This document shows, one piece after another, positions 33,155 through 44,205 of a stretch of 64,000 bases of DNA. The DNA is taken from contig JAEOAD010000048.1 of NCBI GenBank assembly GCA_036365145.1, forward strand, positions 13,290,501 through 13,354,500. The letters are read 5' to 3'. Made by a program: the position numbers and the translations under genes. Origin of the DNA: Orientallactaga sibirica (taxonomy: Eukaryota > Chordata > Mammalia > Rodentia > Dipodidae). How positions within the stretch are numbered: the first letter of the stretch is position 1; each line of letters opens with the position of its first letter. The notes under the pieces were generated by a model. The model had not been told where the DNA came from and ran no database searches. It saw only the letters and a list, made by a program, of their open reading frames with translations.

Positions 33155-33560
33155 TATCTTCCTCTTGTCGCTTTCTCTCTCTCAAATAAATAAATAAATA
33201 AAATATTAAAACAATTTTTAAAAAATTTTTTTTATTTATTTGAGAGAGAAAGAGGCAAAAAGAGAGAGAGAGAATGGGCATGCCAGGGCCTCTAGCCACT
33301 GCAAATGAGCTTCAGATGCATGTGCCATCTTGTGCATCTGGCCTAGATGGGGAACTGAACGTAGGTCCTTAGGCTTCGCAGGCAAGTGCCTTAACCACTA
33401 AGCAATCTCTCTAGCCCCCTAGAGTCTAGAGTTCATTTGCAGTGGCTAGAGGTCCTGGTGTGCCCATTCATCCTATCATCTATCTACCAACTATCTGTCA
33501 TCTATCTATCTCTCTTCCTCTCTACTTCTCTCTGAAATAAATAAATAATTTTTTTAAAAG
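33155..33560. mobile_element. Nest of three DIP-like pieces in alternating orientation
   Basis: A 3' end in forward orientation (33,155-33,215), a full reversed copy (33,222-33,418) and a forward 3' half starting 'agagttcatttgcagtggct' (33,425-33,560). The reversed copy most likely landed inside, or recombined with, one forward copy. Confidence 0.8.
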
Positions 33561-34464
33561 AAGGAACTATGTCAAAGAAAGGTCTAGCTGTTGATGTTCT
33601 GAGGGAGAGGAAGTTTTAGTGGGTACAGCAAAATCTTTATACCAGATCTTCACAGTTGACTGTGTGGGCAGACGTTCACATCATTCCCCTGGCCTGGAAG
33701 ATGCTGCCTCCCCAGTGGAGTCTGGCATCTCCAGCAAGGCTCAGCACACCATGAAACAAACCTTCCTCTGATTCACACCATCATCCCAGAGCCCAAAGGC
33801 CCAAGGTGGCCTAGGGTGATGACTCTGCCCAGGGTGGAAGGCCTTCCTGAAACCACTACGGCCTCCCTGACCCACACGGGACTGTCACCTGCAGCTGGCT
33901 CCCAAGACCAGATTGGAACTTGATGCCATCTCTACAAGCATGCTGCGATAAACAAGTTCTATGCAACTTTGCTTAAGATAACCATGGAAAATTGCTCAAT
34001 TTTTATTAGACTAGCAGATATTTTTCAACTATTAAGCTATCCAAGAATCCTCTAATTAAACCTGTAATTTCACATTGAGAACATCTTGCACATTCAAAGC
34101 AATCTGAGGCCCTGTTTCTACTTTCCAAGTACATCTGAGATTCCAAGTGCTTATCACCGGAGCTGACTCTCCGATGTGCTTCTGCTTGGAGCAATTGTGG
34201 TGCATCCTGACCTGCTCTCTGAACCCACTGGGTCACTGAAGTGATCTTTGGAATGAGTGTCATGCTGCAAACATGACAGAGGAGGGGGTGCAATGGGCTG
34301 GAGGGGATGCCCAGAGCTGAGAATGGCATCTGTAGCTATCCAGCGACACCCTCCCCTATGCCTCCAGAAGGGTGCGCTTACAAGAGGCTGCTACGTCTAC
34401 CCACAGAAATGAACTCGTACTCTACAGTCTAGTGAACACAGAACTGTAGTGTGGCTCCCCAGGA
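33561..34464. other. Unique spacer of about 900 bases
   Basis: A 107-codon minus-strand frame at 34,006-34,329 is unrecognisable. No splice-bounded exon was seen. Confidence 0.4.
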
Positions 34465-34520
34465 AAAGAAGCACTTGCATAGCCTGCACAAGGCCCTGGA
34501 TTTGATCCTCAGCACTGATA
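34465..34520 (+). mobile_element. ID-like old SINE fragment
   Basis: 'aggccctggatttgatcctc' followed by 'agcactg' matches the ID/B4 head in forward orientation. Confidence 0.5.
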
Positions 34521-34532
34521 AAAGGGAAAAGC

Positions 34533-34764
34533 AGGGCTGGAGGGATGGCTTAGCAGTTAAGGCATTTACCTGCAAAGCCAAAGGACCCTGGTTCCATTCC
34601 CCAGGACCCATGTCAGCCAGATGCACAAGGTGGCACATGTGTCTGGAGTTCTTTTGCAGTGGCTGGAGGCCCTAGCATGCCCATTCTGTCTCTGTGTGTT
34701 TCTCTTTCTCTCTCTCTCTCTCTCTCTCTGACTCTCTCAAATAAATAAATCTTAAAAAATAAAA
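34533..34764 (+). mobile_element. DIP-like SINE
   Basis: Forward copy with a (CT)n run at 34,709-34,729. It runs into a forward B1. Confidence 0.9.
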
Positions 34765-34765
34765 G

Positions 34766-34920
34766 AAAGCCAGGCGTGGTGGCGCACGCCCTTAATCCCA
34801 GCACTCGGGAAGCAGAGGTAGGAGGATTACCATGAGTTCGAGGCCACCCTGAGACTACATAGTGAATTCCAGGTCAGCTTGAGCTAGAGTGAGACCCTAC
34901 CTCGAAGAACCAAAAAGTAA
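34766..34920 (+). mobile_element. B1 SINE
   Basis: Forward B1 starting 'agccaggcgtggtggcgcac'. Well conserved. Confidence 0.9.
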
Positions 34921-35059
34921 ATAGATAAATAAATGAAAAAAATTTTTAAAGAAAAAATAAAATTAAATACGTCTATACTATAGGACTTGGCCATTTTCTT
35001 CCTAGAAATATACCCCAAAAATGAGTGAACATGTCCACCAAAGGACATATAAAATGATA

Positions 35060-35310
35060 GCAAAAACTGGAATGACACACCTGTAGTCCCCAAGTAGTAG
35101 TCCCCCACGACTTCAGTGGTTAAGGAAGGAGAATTGCTGGAGCCCAGGAATTCAAGGCCAATCTAGGAACAGACTAAGAACTCATCTCAAAGAAATAGAA
35201 AGCAAAAAAACAAAACAGCACAAATTATGTTTATAGACCAAGGGATGTTTCTCAGTACCAGAGTGCCTAGCGTGCCTGAGGCTCTGAATCCAGTCTCCAG
35301 CCCTGAGGAG
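35060..35310 (+). mobile_element. Old B1-like unit followed by ID-like unit
   Basis: A diverged B1/Alu-like unit ('gaattgctggagcccaggaa') ends in an A-rich run at 35,200. An ID-like unit follows ('ccagtctccagccctgagga'). An old composite like that at 16,665, in the opposite orientation. Confidence 0.5.
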
Positions 35311-35719
35311 AGAGAGAGAGAGAAGAAACAATAATAATAAGTGAAAATAACCCATGGTTATCAACAGTATAATTATTTTTAAATGCAACATACTCCTGTA
35401 ATAAAATGATACACAGATTTTGAAAAAGAAAAACTCCTGTATACACAATGTTTGGGTGAAAACAGACAGACAAGAAAGTATGTCTGTGTGGCTTGGACTG
35501 CATAACGATTCGTAATAGACTAACGTATGGCGACAGAAATCACAACAGGGTTGTGTCTGGGATGGTAGACAGGTTCTATATTTGTACTTGGTCATCTATT
35601 TCATGAGTAGATAAATATATAAAAATATCACTGAGCTACAATTTAACATTGATGCCCTCTATTGTATATGTCATTGAATAATAGGAAAAACAAACTGCTT
35701 TCCTATTCTGTTCTCAGCG

Positions 35720-36650
35720 CAACACAGACCACTTCTTACACTAGTTTGAGGTGACTGTCGGTTCCCAAAAACCAATGAGTTGTCAAACAAAACCATCTCG
35801 GTGTCTCCTAATTCGGGTTAGTGATTTCCCGAGAGTTAGATTCCCCCAGACTAAGGGCCCAGTCTGGCAAGACTGCCCCACTAGATACCAGTTGGCCAGC
35901 TCCAGGTTTGAACTGTGCTTCTGATCAGTTGGCCGTCCAGTAGGGATCTCAAGACCCCTGTTGGGTTTGATGATTTCTTGGGATGGCTCATTTAGCCCAG
36001 AGGAACTCTTGCTAGAAGGAACACTACAAAGGATGCAGAGAGAGAATCATGTGAAAACTATATGCAAGCCCTGTGTGGGTGGACCGAGCTTCCCTGCCCC
36101 TCCCAGCCCACCCCTCTCCAACACCCACATGCTCAGCTCTGCAGAAGTGCCCCAAACCTCACCTTTCAGGTTTTATATAAAGGTTGCATTATGTAGACAT
36201 GATCAATTAGATGATCAACTCAAGTATTAGCCCCCTCACTTCCAAGAGGTCATGAGTAGAGAAGCTGGACGTACCAGCCCTTGTATCACAGGGTTAGTTC
36301 CCTAGCAACCAACTCTCATCCAGATGCTGTCCAGAAGCCCCAGCACCCAGCCACCTCCTTAGGGTACAAGCAACACGCATCATTTCAGAATTCCAAGGGC
36401 ATTAAGAGCTATGCACCACAAAGCAAGACAAAAACCAAGTATAGGCTGGGCATGGTGGTGCAAGCCTTTAATCCCTGCACTTGGAGGCAGAGGTAGGAGA
36501 ACTGCCGTGAGTTCGAGGCCACCCTGAAGACTACAGAGTGAATTCCAAGTCAGGCGGGGATAGAGTGAGACCCTACCTGAAAAAAAAATAATAAAAACCA
36601 AGTATGTATTTCTGATTGCAGGTCACAATACCACAATGCTATTTCCATTA
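35720..36650 (+). mobile_element. Ancient LTR-like repeat (ERVL-type?), split by a B1
   Basis: 'gttttatataaaggttgcat', 'ggttagttccctagcaacca', 'agaattccaagggcattaag' and 'tatttctgattgcaggtcac' occur in the order of a widespread old mammalian LTR whose exact name I cannot confirm. The B1 at 36,443 interrupts its 3' part. Confidence 0.45.
36443..36592 (+). mobile_element. B1 SINE with TSD
   Basis: Forward B1 flanked by a perfect 13-bp duplication (aaaaaccaagtat). Confidence 0.95.
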
Positions 36651-36660
36651 AACTATTTTT

Positions 36661-36812
36661 GGAACAGGGCATGGTGGTGCATGCCTTTAATCCCAGCACT
36701 TGGGAGGCAGAGGTAGGAGGATCACCATGAATTCGAGGCCACCCTGAGACTACAGAGTGAATTCCAGGTCAGCCTGAGCTAGCTGAGTGAGACCCTACCT
36801 TGAAAAACCAAT
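36661..36812 (+). mobile_element. B1 SINE
   Basis: Forward B1 with a small duplication ('gagctagctgagtgaga') and an (AT)n tail. Confidence 0.9.
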
Positions 36813-36859
36813 ATATATATATTTGGGTGTGTGTGTCCCGGTTCATGTGTGTGAGCATG

Positions 36860-37165
36860 GGTGCAGGCATGCCACATGCAGTGCATGTGTGTGGAGGTGA
36901 GAGGACAGCTTCCATTGTTACTCCTTGTCTTCTACCATGTTTAAGGTGGAGTCTCTTCTGGGTCTAGGCTCCATTCAGCAGGCCAGCTGGTCGGCAAGCT
37001 TCCAGGGCATTCTCCTCACTCTGCCACCCTTCTCTCCACCCCACACTGGGATTACAGATGCCCACGTACAGCGAACAGACTCTACGTGGGTTCTGGAGAT
37101 CTGACCTCTAGTATTGATGCTTGTGTGACAAGTGCTTTATCCACAGAGCCATCTTCCCAACCCCA
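36860..37165 (-). mobile_element. B3-like old SINE
   Basis: 'ggaggtgagaggacagcttc' on the left and 'ttatccacagagccatcttc' on the right are the body and head of a reversed B3/B2 element. Low identity, so old. Confidence 0.6.
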
Positions 37166-37559
37166 AAATAATTTTGTCAAAGCAATTCCTCAGCCCCTAA
37201 ACCCACTGCAGACGCTGTCCTGGGTGGGGACTCAGCTGGAAGAACAGTGCTGAAGGTTTGCTACTGAAAAGGAAGGGCAGAGAGTATTTTTTTAAATGTG
37301 GCCTTATTTTCTCTCCGGGATTTCTTTCAATTTGTGCAGTGGCTCTCGTTGCTCTTGCATTCTGATATTTTCCCTGCCTTTGGGTGGATTAGCTGATAAA
37401 AATGGATATAAAATCCTGTCAGGTCACTGGTTGCCACCTCCCCCTGGCCTTCTCTTTTTTCATGTGCTTCTCTGTGTTCGGCTTGTTCCGCCTCTACCTG
37501 CTCTGCACAGTAGGACATGGCAAGAATCAAGACAGGAAATGCAGCAACCAGAAAGGTGC
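37166..37559. other. Unique spacer
   Basis: A 93-codon plus frame at 37,296 overlaps a minus frame and shows no known protein. No exon called. Confidence 0.4.
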
Positions 37560-37721
37560 TCTGGAGAGAGGGCTTAGCAGTTAAGGTGCTTGCCTGCAAA
37601 GCCTGGGGACCCAGGTTCCATTCCCCAGTACCCACATAAGCCAGATGCACAAGGTGGTGCAGGCATCTGGAATTTTCTCTCTCTCTCTCTCTCAAATTAA
37701 TGATTTAAAAAAACAAAAAAG
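37560..37721 (+). mobile_element. DIP-like SINE, internally deleted
   Basis: Forward copy lacking about 50 bases between 'catctgga' and the (CT)n. Imperfect flanks 'agaaaggtgctctg' and 'agaaaggcactctg'. Confidence 0.85.
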
Positions 37722-38257
37722 AAAGGCACTCTGTCATCACAAGCTGTCCCTTATGGCACCTTCTCCTCTTGCTTAGGGGAGAAGACTGCAGACAGACAAC
37801 TGCTTAATTTACTCACAGGCTCCCCCAAAACAGGATGTGCGCGTCTCTTCCACAGCGAGCACTGTACCACATCTGCCTAATTGCCCACCCTCTGCCCGGC
37901 AACGCCCCTTGCTGACTGGGGACTGACAGTCAGACATCCTGCCGTGAGGAGCAGCTCAGGCCTCCTGAAGGAAGCCAGGGCAGAAAGGCCGCAGACTGGA
38001 TGTGAACACCAGGGAATGGAGTCACTTGGAGAAGACACCTCAGGGACTCAGGAAAGAGCGGGGAGATGGGAACTGGACCATCTGCAGCCAAGCGTACTGG
38101 ATAGGGAGTTCTTGACACGTACTAAAACTCGGGATTAGTAATCATTCATTTTAGGAGAAATAAGGGGGATAATAGCATAACAAAGCTAGTGTCGTCTCAT
38201 AAAAGGATAGATAATGAAATGACTTGAGAAGTTGATGTGTGTTTGTTTGGTTTTATA
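37722..38257. other. Unique spacer
   Basis: No repeat or exon recognised. An 85-codon frame at 37,881 is unremarkable. Confidence 0.4.
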
Positions 38258-38446
38258 AAAAGTTTTATTTATTTATTTGCAAGGAAACAGAGAGAGAAAA
38301 CGGGTGTGCCAGGGCCTCCAGCCATTGCCAACGAACTCCAGATGCATGCGCCACTCTGTGCATCCGTCCTTATATGGGCACTAGGAGATTGAACCAGGGT
38401 TGTTAGGTTTTGTAGGCAAGTGACTTAACTGCTGAGCCGTCTGTCA
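38258..38446 (-). mobile_element. DIP-like SINE
   Basis: Reversed copy with a diverged head ('ctgagccgtctgtcaag'). Confidence 0.85.
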
Positions 38447-38449
38447 AGT

Positions 38450-38578
38450 TGGTTGGTATTTTTGAGTTAGGGACTCATGTATTCAGTCTGGCCTCGAACC
38501 CACTGTGTAACTGAGGGTGACCTTGAGTGTCTGACCTCCTGCTTCCACCTTCCAACTGCTGGGTTTACAGAACGCTCC
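38450..38578 (-). mobile_element. Old B1-like fragment
   Basis: 'ttcagtctggcctcgaaccc' and 'ccaactgctgggtttacaga' show a reversed, strongly diverged B1. Confidence 0.6.
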
Positions 38579-38661
38579 CCCTCCCTCTACTAAAATGAAC
38601 ATTTCAAGACATGGATTCATGAAGACGGAGCAATTGAAGATTTATTGTTAATGAGATTTTT

Positions 38662-38819
38662 TTTTTTTTTTTTTTTGGTTTTCCGAGGTAGGGTCTCACT
38701 CTAGCTCAGGCTGACCTGGAATTCACTATGTAGTCTCAGGGTGGCCTCGAACTCATGGCAATCCTCCTGCCTCTGCCTCCCGAGTGCTGGGATTAAAGGC
38801 GTGCGCCACCATGCCCGAC
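38662..38819 (-). mobile_element. B1 SINE with perfect TSD
   Basis: Reversed full-length B1. A 15-bp duplication (gttaatgagattttt) is present on both sides (about 38,647 and 38,820). Confidence 0.95.
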
Positions 38820-38984
38820 GTTAATGAGATTTTTCAAGAGGGGGAAAAACAATGAGAAAGGCAAGACATACAGATTTAGGAAATGGAGAGAGCACGGATC
38901 ACTTGAGAGCCATTACACATAGTGTGACCTCACCCAGTAAGGGGGCCACAGGAAGGACAAGTGAGATCTGGCCAATGTCTGTAT

Positions 38985-39075
38985 GTAGATTCTTCAGCAC
39001 TCCTGATCGCGTCAACCTTCATGATAACCATGGGAGATAGACAGCATTCTGCCCACTTTTCTGGTAAGGATTTTG
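38985..39075 (+). mobile_element. MIR fragment
   Basis: 'ttcatgataaccatgggaga' followed by 'ctgcccacttttctgg' fits the MIR segment that precedes the core. Confidence 0.45.
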
Positions 39076-39084
39076 ACATGTTCA

Positions 39085-39235
39085 TTGCAGCGGATTGGAT
39101 GTTTCCCACTTCCAGATATCATAGATTGAAAATTGTAACCTCTGAGGTGGTGGTATTATGATGTGGAGCCTTTGCAAGGTGGTTAAGTCATGAGTAGAGC
39201 CCTTGTGAATGGGACTAGTGCCCATTTAAAAGTGC
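39085..39235 (+). mobile_element. MaLR (MLT1-like) LTR fragment
   Basis: 'ttgaaaattgtaacctctga', 'ggtattatgatgtggagcct' and 'gtcatgagtagagcccttgt' follow MLT1-type LTR order. Confidence 0.6.
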
Positions 39236-39239
39236 CCAA

Positions 39240-39387
39240 CGTCGGACGAGGTGGAGCACGCCTTTCATCCCAGCACTCAGGAGGCAGAGGTAAAAGGATT
39301 GCCATGAGTTCAAGGCCACCTTGAGACCCTGAGCTGGTGAGACCCTACCTTGGAAAAACAAAAAACAAAACAAAACAAAACAAAAAA
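39240..39387 (+). mobile_element. B1 SINE
   Basis: Forward B1 lacking part of the 'agtgaattccaggtcagcc' region, with an (AAAAC)n tail. Confidence 0.85.
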
Positions 39388-39396
39388 GTTCCCAGG

Positions 39397-39490
39397 GAGG
39401 GCTGGAGAGATGGCTTAGTGGTTAAGGTGCTTGCCTGCAAAGCCAAAGGACCCAGGTTCAACACCCCAGCACCTTTGTAAGCCTGATCCA
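39397..39490 (+). mobile_element. 3'-truncated DIP-like SINE beside the duplication boundary
   Basis: Forward head and B-box region are intact, but the element stops at 'gtaagcctgatcca'. The tandem duplication begins about 30 bases further on. Confidence 0.8.
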
Positions 39491-39764
39491 TTGGGAAGAG
39501 CCGGAAGAATTCTCTGGGAAGAATCCTCATTCACTCTGGAGGGAACTCAGAAAGGAGAGTCAGTTCCTCTCTGACTTCCAAACTGTGTCTCCCCAAAACT
39601 TGATACATCAAGGCCTTGTACCTTTCACTGGGATTTCCAAAGGAAACAGGAATCCCCACAATCCTTGCGTTTTCTGGCCTTCCCAGGTGTACTCCCTGGG
39701 ACTGGTGTTGCTGGACCTCTGTCTCAGGATTTGACATTCAGATTCCGACTCAGAGTCAACGAAC

Positions 39765-40115
39765 ACTGACTGAGGCCTGATAAGTGCCAAGTGTATATTC
39801 ACGTATGTTATCTCATTTCTTATATGCTTCAAGACTTCAAAGAACACGGACCCTCATTTTTTTTTTTGAGGTAGGGGCTCACTCTAGCTCAGGCTGACCT
39901 GGAATCCACTATGTAGTCTCAGGGTGGCCTTGAACTCACAGCAATCCTCCTACCTCTGTCTCCCGAGTGCTGGGATTAAAGGCAGAAGCCACCATGCCCG
40001 GCCTATGGACCCTCATTTGAAATGAGATATAAGATGGGTCAAGACACCCGTCCAGTCTCAAGCTACAGAGAAGTGGCAGAACTGGCATTCAAGCTTAGCA
40101 AGCCATTCATGTCAA
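39765..40115 (+). mobile_element. MIR split by a B1 (copy 1)
   Basis: 'gcctgataagtgccaagtgt', 'gttatctcatttcttatatg' and, after the B1, 'agaagtggcagaactggcat' are successive MIR segments. This is one of the more complete MIRs in the window. Confidence 0.7.
39861..40004 (-). mobile_element. B1 SINE inside MIR (copy 1)
   Basis: Reversed B1 with target duplication 'ggaccctcattt' at about 39,849 and 40,007. The copy-2 counterpart differs at several positions, more than the flanking DNA does. Confidence 0.9.
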
Positions 40116-40260
40116 AGAGTGGCCAAACCGCAGTTAATAAAAGAACCTATACACCGCTTAGGCATATCGCCATTGTTCTAAGACCAGCCGCACTTTTAGC
40201 CAACTAAGGACTTTGACTTGTTGCTGTCTTAACCTCAACACTCAAAAAGCTCACAGTGGA

Positions 40261-40510
40261 TGTTGGAGAAATGGCTTAGCGGTTAAACACTTGTTTGTGA
40301 AGCCTAAGGACCCCAGTTTGAAACTCGATTCCCCAGTACCCATGTAAGCCAGATACACAAGGTGGCGCATGCGTCTGGAGTTTGTTTGCAGTGGCTGGAG
40401 GCCCTGGTGCACCCATTCTCTCTCTCTCCGCCTCTTTCTCTCTGTCTCTTTCTCTCTGTGTCTGTCGCTCTCAAATGAATAAAAATAAACAAAAATTAAA
40501 AAAAAAAGTA
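40261..40510 (+). mobile_element. DIP-like SINE (copy 1)
   Basis: Forward full-length copy with an extended CT-rich segment. Counterpart at 45,011. Confidence 0.9.
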
Positions 40511-40885
40511 AAAAGTTCCTATGTCATGATAGAGGAATGTTAAGATACAGCCATCTTGCTAAGAGTCCGAGCATAAATATAACTGGTGATTCCCACCAGC
40601 ATGTAATCAGTGTGCACGTGTTCTGTGCGAGGTCCCCAGCCCAAAGAGTACACACCTCTGACATAGCTAAGTTTCCTGATAAACATACAATGGTTAGTTA
40701 CATAAACTTCTTCGCAGGTTACTTCTCCCTCCTCTGATGCTTATGGTACCTTTAAGATCGGCCCAACAGAAGATATATCACTATAACTTGGTTGTTTAGG
40801 ATCACATCATTCCTGTTGATCGTCACAAGGTTCTGAGAGATGTAATACTGTAATTCCTTGAATTGCAAGATGTTGTATATTTTAA

Positions 40886-41305
40886 AAATATTTTTATTTT
40901 TATTTGGGTATTAGAGAGAAAGAGAGAGAATGATAATGCCAGGGCCTTTACTGAAAATGAACTCCAGATACATGTGCCACCTTGTGCATCTGGCTTACAT
41001 GGATACTAAGGAATCAAACCTGGGTCCTTAGGTTTTGCAGGCAAGCAGCTTAACCACTCAGCCATCTCTCCAGCTCCCAAGATGTTGTTTTTTTAAATAG
41101 CTTTATTTTTATTTATTTATTTATTTGAGAGAAAGAAGCAGAGAGAAAGAAAGAGAGAATAGACTCGCTAGTGCCTCCAGCCACTGCAAACGAACTCCAG
41201 ATACATGCGCCCCCTTGTGCTTCTGGCTTACATAGGTTCTGGAGAATTGAACCGAGGTCCTTTGGCTTTGTAGGCAAGTGACTTAACCGCTAAGCCAATT
41301 ATCCA
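40886..41305 (-). mobile_element. Two reversed DIP-like SINEs at one target (copy 1)
   Basis: Copies at 40,886-41,078 and 41,096-41,305. The motif 'caagatgttgt' occurs before, between and after them, so two insertions used the same short target. Confidence 0.85.
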
Positions 41306-42125
41306 GTGCAAGATGTTGTATTTTAATAAATTTCTGAACAGGATGTCAGAAAAGCAAATATACTTGATCCTTTTCTGGAGAAGTGTTGTAAAATAATGAA
41401 ACCCAAACTACCAGAGTATTGCCTCCAATCCGGTGTTTTCATCCCAATTTTCTGTGGAGCACCTGGCAACCAGATGACAGAATTCTCCAGTTTAGTTCAG
41501 CTGTGTATGGTGAGGTAGATGATTAACCAGGTCACAAATCCTGTCTTCCCCTGAGGCCATGCAGTTAATCTTGACCATTCCTGAAATATGTGGAAAGACG
41601 GTGGCTGCCTCTTTGGTTAAATCTCATGGACTCCAACAGGCCCTGTGTTACCATGTCCAGCTTCTTGGTGAGCACGAGGTAGAATAATGAATGACATTTT
41701 GAGTAAATGCAAACATTATTCTATGCTAACCAATAAGCAGTGTTTTCTAAAGACACAATGATAATTATTTCATTTATCAGAATGAGAAATGGTGATTTGC
41801 TGCATATATATGTGTAATTTGGATTTAATTATATATTGACTTAATTTATGTTTAGTATATAAATATATGTATAAATATTTAAATATAAAAATGTTTGATC
41901 ATGATAAATCTATTATTTATGCATTACAAATATACAATGTCAGTGTCTGGATGTGAATAATGACTTATCACAAACTGCCAGTAGATTCATGAAGACAGAG
42001 CTAATGGCATACAGGGCCATGACTATTAATCTATACAGAACAAAACAACTGAAATAATTTAAGAAGAACACACAATAAGCTTAATAGTTTTTATTTAAAA
42101 TTTAGTCAATAAAAGTATCATATAG
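41306..42125. other. Unique core of the duplicated segment (copy 1)
   Basis: No repeat family recognised. It ends in AT-rich DNA (41,800-41,930). No open frame of note. Nearly identical in copy 2 (46,060-46,867). Confidence 0.5.
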
Positions 42126-42480
42126 GGGCTGGAGAGATGGTTCAACATTTAAAGGTGCCTGCTTGCAAAGCCTTCCAGACTGGGGCTTGATTCCCAGTAC
42201 CCATGTAAAGTCAGATGCACAAAGTGACACATGCATCTGAGTTTGTTTGCAGTGGCAAGAGGCCCTAGCATACCCATGATCCCTCTCTTCCTCATAAATA
42301 AAACATTTTTAAAAGTTAATATTAAAGCCGGGCGTGGTGGCACACGCCTTTAATCCCAGCACTCGGGAGGCAGAGGTAGGAGGATCACCATGAGTTCAAG
42401 GCCACCCTGAGACTACATAGTTAATTCCAGGTCAGCCTGGGCCAGAGTGAGACCTACCTCAAAAAAAAAAAAAACCAAAA
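42126..42480 (+). mobile_element. DIP-like SINE followed by B1 (copy 1)
   Basis: DIP-like SINE at 42,126-42,316, then B1 at 42,326-42,480, with 'aaagttaatatt' repeated before and after the B1 (its target duplication). Confidence 0.9.
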
Positions 42481-42873
42481 GTTAATATTCGCCTTTTTGA
42501 CTCTCTTGCAACAGGTGTGTGCATCTCTTTTTATCTCCCTCTCTCTCATTGCCCTTCTCTTTCTCTGGTGCACACACCCCTTTTCTTTCTCTCTCTCTCC
42601 TCTCTTTCCCTCCTCCTCTACCTTTCCCCAGCTACAATAAAGTCTTAGATCAAAAACAGTTAATGTATACAATGTTAACAGTAGATTCTCATGGCATTTA
42701 TCATTTACATAAGGATAGTATTATATAAATCTTTTATAAGATGTAGACCAACATAGCTACCACCTCAGTGTAAAAGTTCTTGATTTCATCTTTGATAGAT
42801 TTTCTACTGTATTGTTGATGTGGCCAGGTCATAGTAATATTTGGGGCAACTTGAAGAGTACAAATAGAAAAAT
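42481..42873. other. CT-rich stretch and unique DNA (copy 1)
   Basis: 42,530-42,625 is CT-rich but irregular. Then unique AT-rich DNA. The short frames here simply follow the CT tract. Confidence 0.5.
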
Positions 42874-42946
42874 AGGGCAGGAGAAATGGCTTAGAATCAA
42901 ACCGGTCCTTAGGCTTTGCAGACCGCTAAGCCATCTCTCCAGCCCT
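42874..42946. mobile_element. Fold-back DIP-like fragment (copy 1)
   Basis: A forward head ('caggagaaatggcttag') is joined directly to a reversed head ('ggctttgcagaccgctaagc' to 'ctctccagccc'), giving an imperfect inverted repeat of about 70 bases with no body or tail. Confidence 0.75.
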
Positions 42947-42976
42947 GAAATATTTTTTAAAAAAGAATAGAAGAGG

Positions 42977-43440
42977 GGATGGAGAGATGGCTTAGCAATT
43001 GAGGCACTTGCCTGTGAAGCCTAAGGATCTAGGTTCGATTCTCCAGGTCCCACATGAGAAAGCTGCACAAGATCGTGCATGTGACTGGAGTTTGTTTGCA
43101 GTGGTTAGGAGGCCCTGAAGCACCATTCTTTCCTCCTCCTCCTCTCGCTCTCTCTGCCTCTAATAAATCTTTTCTAAAAAGAATAGAAGAATAAGGATAA
43201 CTAATAGGGATTAAAAATAACTTCAGGAGGCTAGAGAGATGGCTTAGTGGCTAAGGCGTTTGTCTGCAAAGCTAAAGCACCCAGGTTCGATTCCCCAGGA
43301 CCCACATTAGCTAGCTGCACATGGTGGTACATGCATCTGGAGTTTGTTTGCAGTAGCTGGAGGCCCTGGCATGTCTATTCTCTCTCTCTCTCTTTCCCTC
43401 TTTCTCTGTCAAATAAATAAATAAATAAATAAATATTAAA
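42977..43440 (+). mobile_element. Two forward DIP-like SINEs (copy 1)
   Basis: 42,977-43,180 (tail decayed, ends 'aataaatcttttctaaaaag') and 43,228-43,440 (tail of six AAAT units; ten in copy 2). 'aaaaataacttcag' flanks the second as a target duplication. Confidence 0.9.
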
Positions 43441-44017
43441 AATAACTTCAGACCTTAGGAAAATGTTTTCTTTGCCACGAGAAGGAAAACTATGAAACTG
43501 TGACCAGATCTCAAGCGGAATGTTGGAAACGAACAGGAGATGGGACAGCATCATTACCATCAGTAGGGAAACCAGAACAGTCGCTAGGGCTTCCTGTGAC
43601 CACCAGAGAGAAGAGTATGGCTGAGAGTCTTCTGTGGCAATATGCTATCCACCAGGTCCCAAGTCACAGGCAGCATTTGGATTTGGCCCTTCAAGCAGAC
43701 AACAGTGGTGCCTGCATGCCACACTCAGCAGAGTCACGGACGCATTTTGAAGAGTTGCTTCTACGCTCATGGGACTTAGCAAAACCGGGTGCCTCTTGCT
43801 CTGCCTACACTCTTTTTTTTTTTGAAGCAAAAGAGAAACGAATGCCTCATGATTCCCAACATTATCAAAGTAACATTGACAAGATGCATGTTTGCAATGA
43901 ACATAATTAACATTGCATCTCTATCACTGGCAGTTCAAAGAAAGGTTCACTGAGGACTTTGTCTTTTGATGATGGAAAAATGCTTCTCAAAATTTAAGAG
44001 GTTTTTTTTTGGGGGGG
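43441..44017. other. Unique DNA with a non-conserved frame (copy 1)
   Basis: A 136-codon frame (43,500-43,910) looks open, but its counterpart in copy 2 has a T run two bases shorter (9 against 11) and changes frame. This argues that it is not coding. Confidence 0.5.
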
Positions 44018-44205
44018 GGGCTGGATAGATGGCTTTGCAGTTAAGGCTCTTGCTTATGAAGCCTAAGGACCCAGGTCCAATGCCCCAGTACCCATGTAAG
44101 CCAGATACACAAGGTGGTGCATGTGCCTAGAGCTCGTTTGCTGTGGCTGGAGAGGCCCGTTTTCTCTCTCCATCTTTCTCTCTCTTTCTCAAATAAATAT
44201 AGTTT
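44018..44205 (+). mobile_element. DIP-like SINE near the copy-1 end
   Basis: Forward copy preceded by T8/G10. It ends about 60 bases before the duplication junction. Confidence 0.9.

Noticed and set aside
35182..35595. 137-codon minus-strand frame
   Set aside because: It covers an ID-like SINE unit and AT-rich DNA; the product is low-complexity Leu/Ser/Phe with no recognised family.
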